From: an uncultured Pseudoxanthomonas sp.
GTDB lineage: Bacteria > Pseudomonadota > Gammaproteobacteria > Xanthomonadales > Xanthomonadaceae
NCBI GenBank assembly: GCA_946479745.1
Contig: CAMLGZ010000023.1
Span: 1 to 64,000, forward strand
Length of the DNA: 64,000 nt
Direction: 5' to 3'
Below are positions 63,731 to 64,000 of the stretch, piece after piece. Positions within the stretch are counted from its first letter, which is position 1; each line of letters opens with the position of its first letter. A program made the position numbers and the translations under genes. A model generated the notes under the pieces. The model saw only the letters and a list, made by a program, of their open reading frames with translations, was not told the origin of the DNA and ran no database searches.

Positions 63731-64000
63731 ATGAAGCAATCAAGTCGTGGTGTTACGGTTCGGGGTGTGCGGCAGACTTGCGCACAGCTAAGCAGGATCT
63801 TTCGCCGGTTCGCTTTCACTTCATTTTTTCTATTGTTTGCCGGCCAGTCCGCTTTTGCGCAGACTTCCGTCGACAACGTGGCGCGCATCATCAATCCGGT
63901 AGGCTTGTCGTGTTCGGATGTTGTCACGAACCCGAACTGCGAGAGGGTCGACAATGCCTTAGTCGCGGTAACACCGGCTCCGGTGGACTACGACTTTTGT
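63731..64000 (+). CDS. Exported protein, 5' part only (cut by the right edge)
   Basis: 90 residues are visible from ATG 63731, with AGGGA eight bases upstream. A long basic N-region (about 26 residues) leads into a signal peptide, FTSFFLLFAGQSAFAQ. The mature start (TSVDNVARIINPVGLSCSDV, VDNALVAVTPAP) has two Cys and looks like the opening of a large surface or DUF11-type repeat protein, but too little is present to say. Confidence 0.7.
   Translation, partial: MKQSSRGVTVRGVRQTCAQLSRIFRRFAFTSFFLLFAGQSAFAQTSVDNVARIINPVGLSCSDVVTNPNCERVDNALVAVTPAPVDYDFC

Noticed and set aside
63580..63954. 124-codon minus-strand frame near the right edge
   Set aside because: Antisense to a well-supported exported protein with signal peptide and ribosome site at 63731.

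Overview
The window looks like a piece of a Lysobacter-type Xanthomonadaceae chromosome (Gammaproteobacteria). The evidence is high GC, codons ending in G or C, an Oar-like TonB-dependent receptor, many cell-wall hydrolases, an NRPS-PKS gene with its own Sfp-type phosphopantetheinyl transferase, and intergenic palindromic repeats of the kind common in that group. The genus is an inference; no rRNA or other marker is present.

Layout. 1-7830: the 5' part of a hybrid NRPS-PKS (A-PCP-KS-AT-ACP-aminotransferase, running off the left edge), two divergent alpha/beta hydrolases and the phosphopantetheinyl transferase. 7976-14560: tRNA-Leu(UAA), then an AT-richer island with two adjacent Rhs-type genes, each starting with a signal peptide, and a tiny membrane gene that overlaps the second one by ATGA. 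14561-30602: two divergent operons for attack on and use of peptidoglycan peptides. The minus-strand operon is NlpC/P60 peptidase, dipeptide epimerase, RpiR regulator, YkuD protein, symporter. The plus-strand operon is transglutaminase-like protein, TonB receptor, DAP-decarboxylase-like protein, serine peptidase, VanX-like dipeptidase, second serine peptidase, amidase. 30698-40075: an acyl-CoA degradation cluster with divergent arms and two copies of a perfect inverted repeat between them. 40267-45294: a PAS-GGDEF-EAL protein with a degenerate GGDEF site and a glutamate-synthase-family flavoprotein.

45607-54835: tRNA-Val(CAC), a truncated CHC2 primase remnant, a second split Rhs cassette built like the first (two exported Rhs genes plus an ATGA-overlapping membrane gene), then a tail of small membrane or secreted orphan genes, broken genes and repeats. 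54836-64000: ordinary chromosome, with a methyltransferase, GFA-family protein, MsrA, a basic ribbon-helix-helix-like protein, a dienelactone-hydrolase-like enzyme, a CHAD protein, a START-like protein, an OmpR-type response regulator, and the start of an exported protein cut by the right edge.

How the genes may work together. The 14561-30602 locus encodes most steps needed to free peptides from murein, trim them (D-Ala-D-Ala, L-Ala-D-Glu, meso-DAP) and take them up, under an RpiR/SIS regulator; this is the best candidate for a distinct functional system. The two Rhs cassettes share an unusual two-protein, Sec-exported design next to tRNA genes and are the second candidate. The NRPS-PKS module, read by collinearity, should make a 3,4-diamino acid unit.
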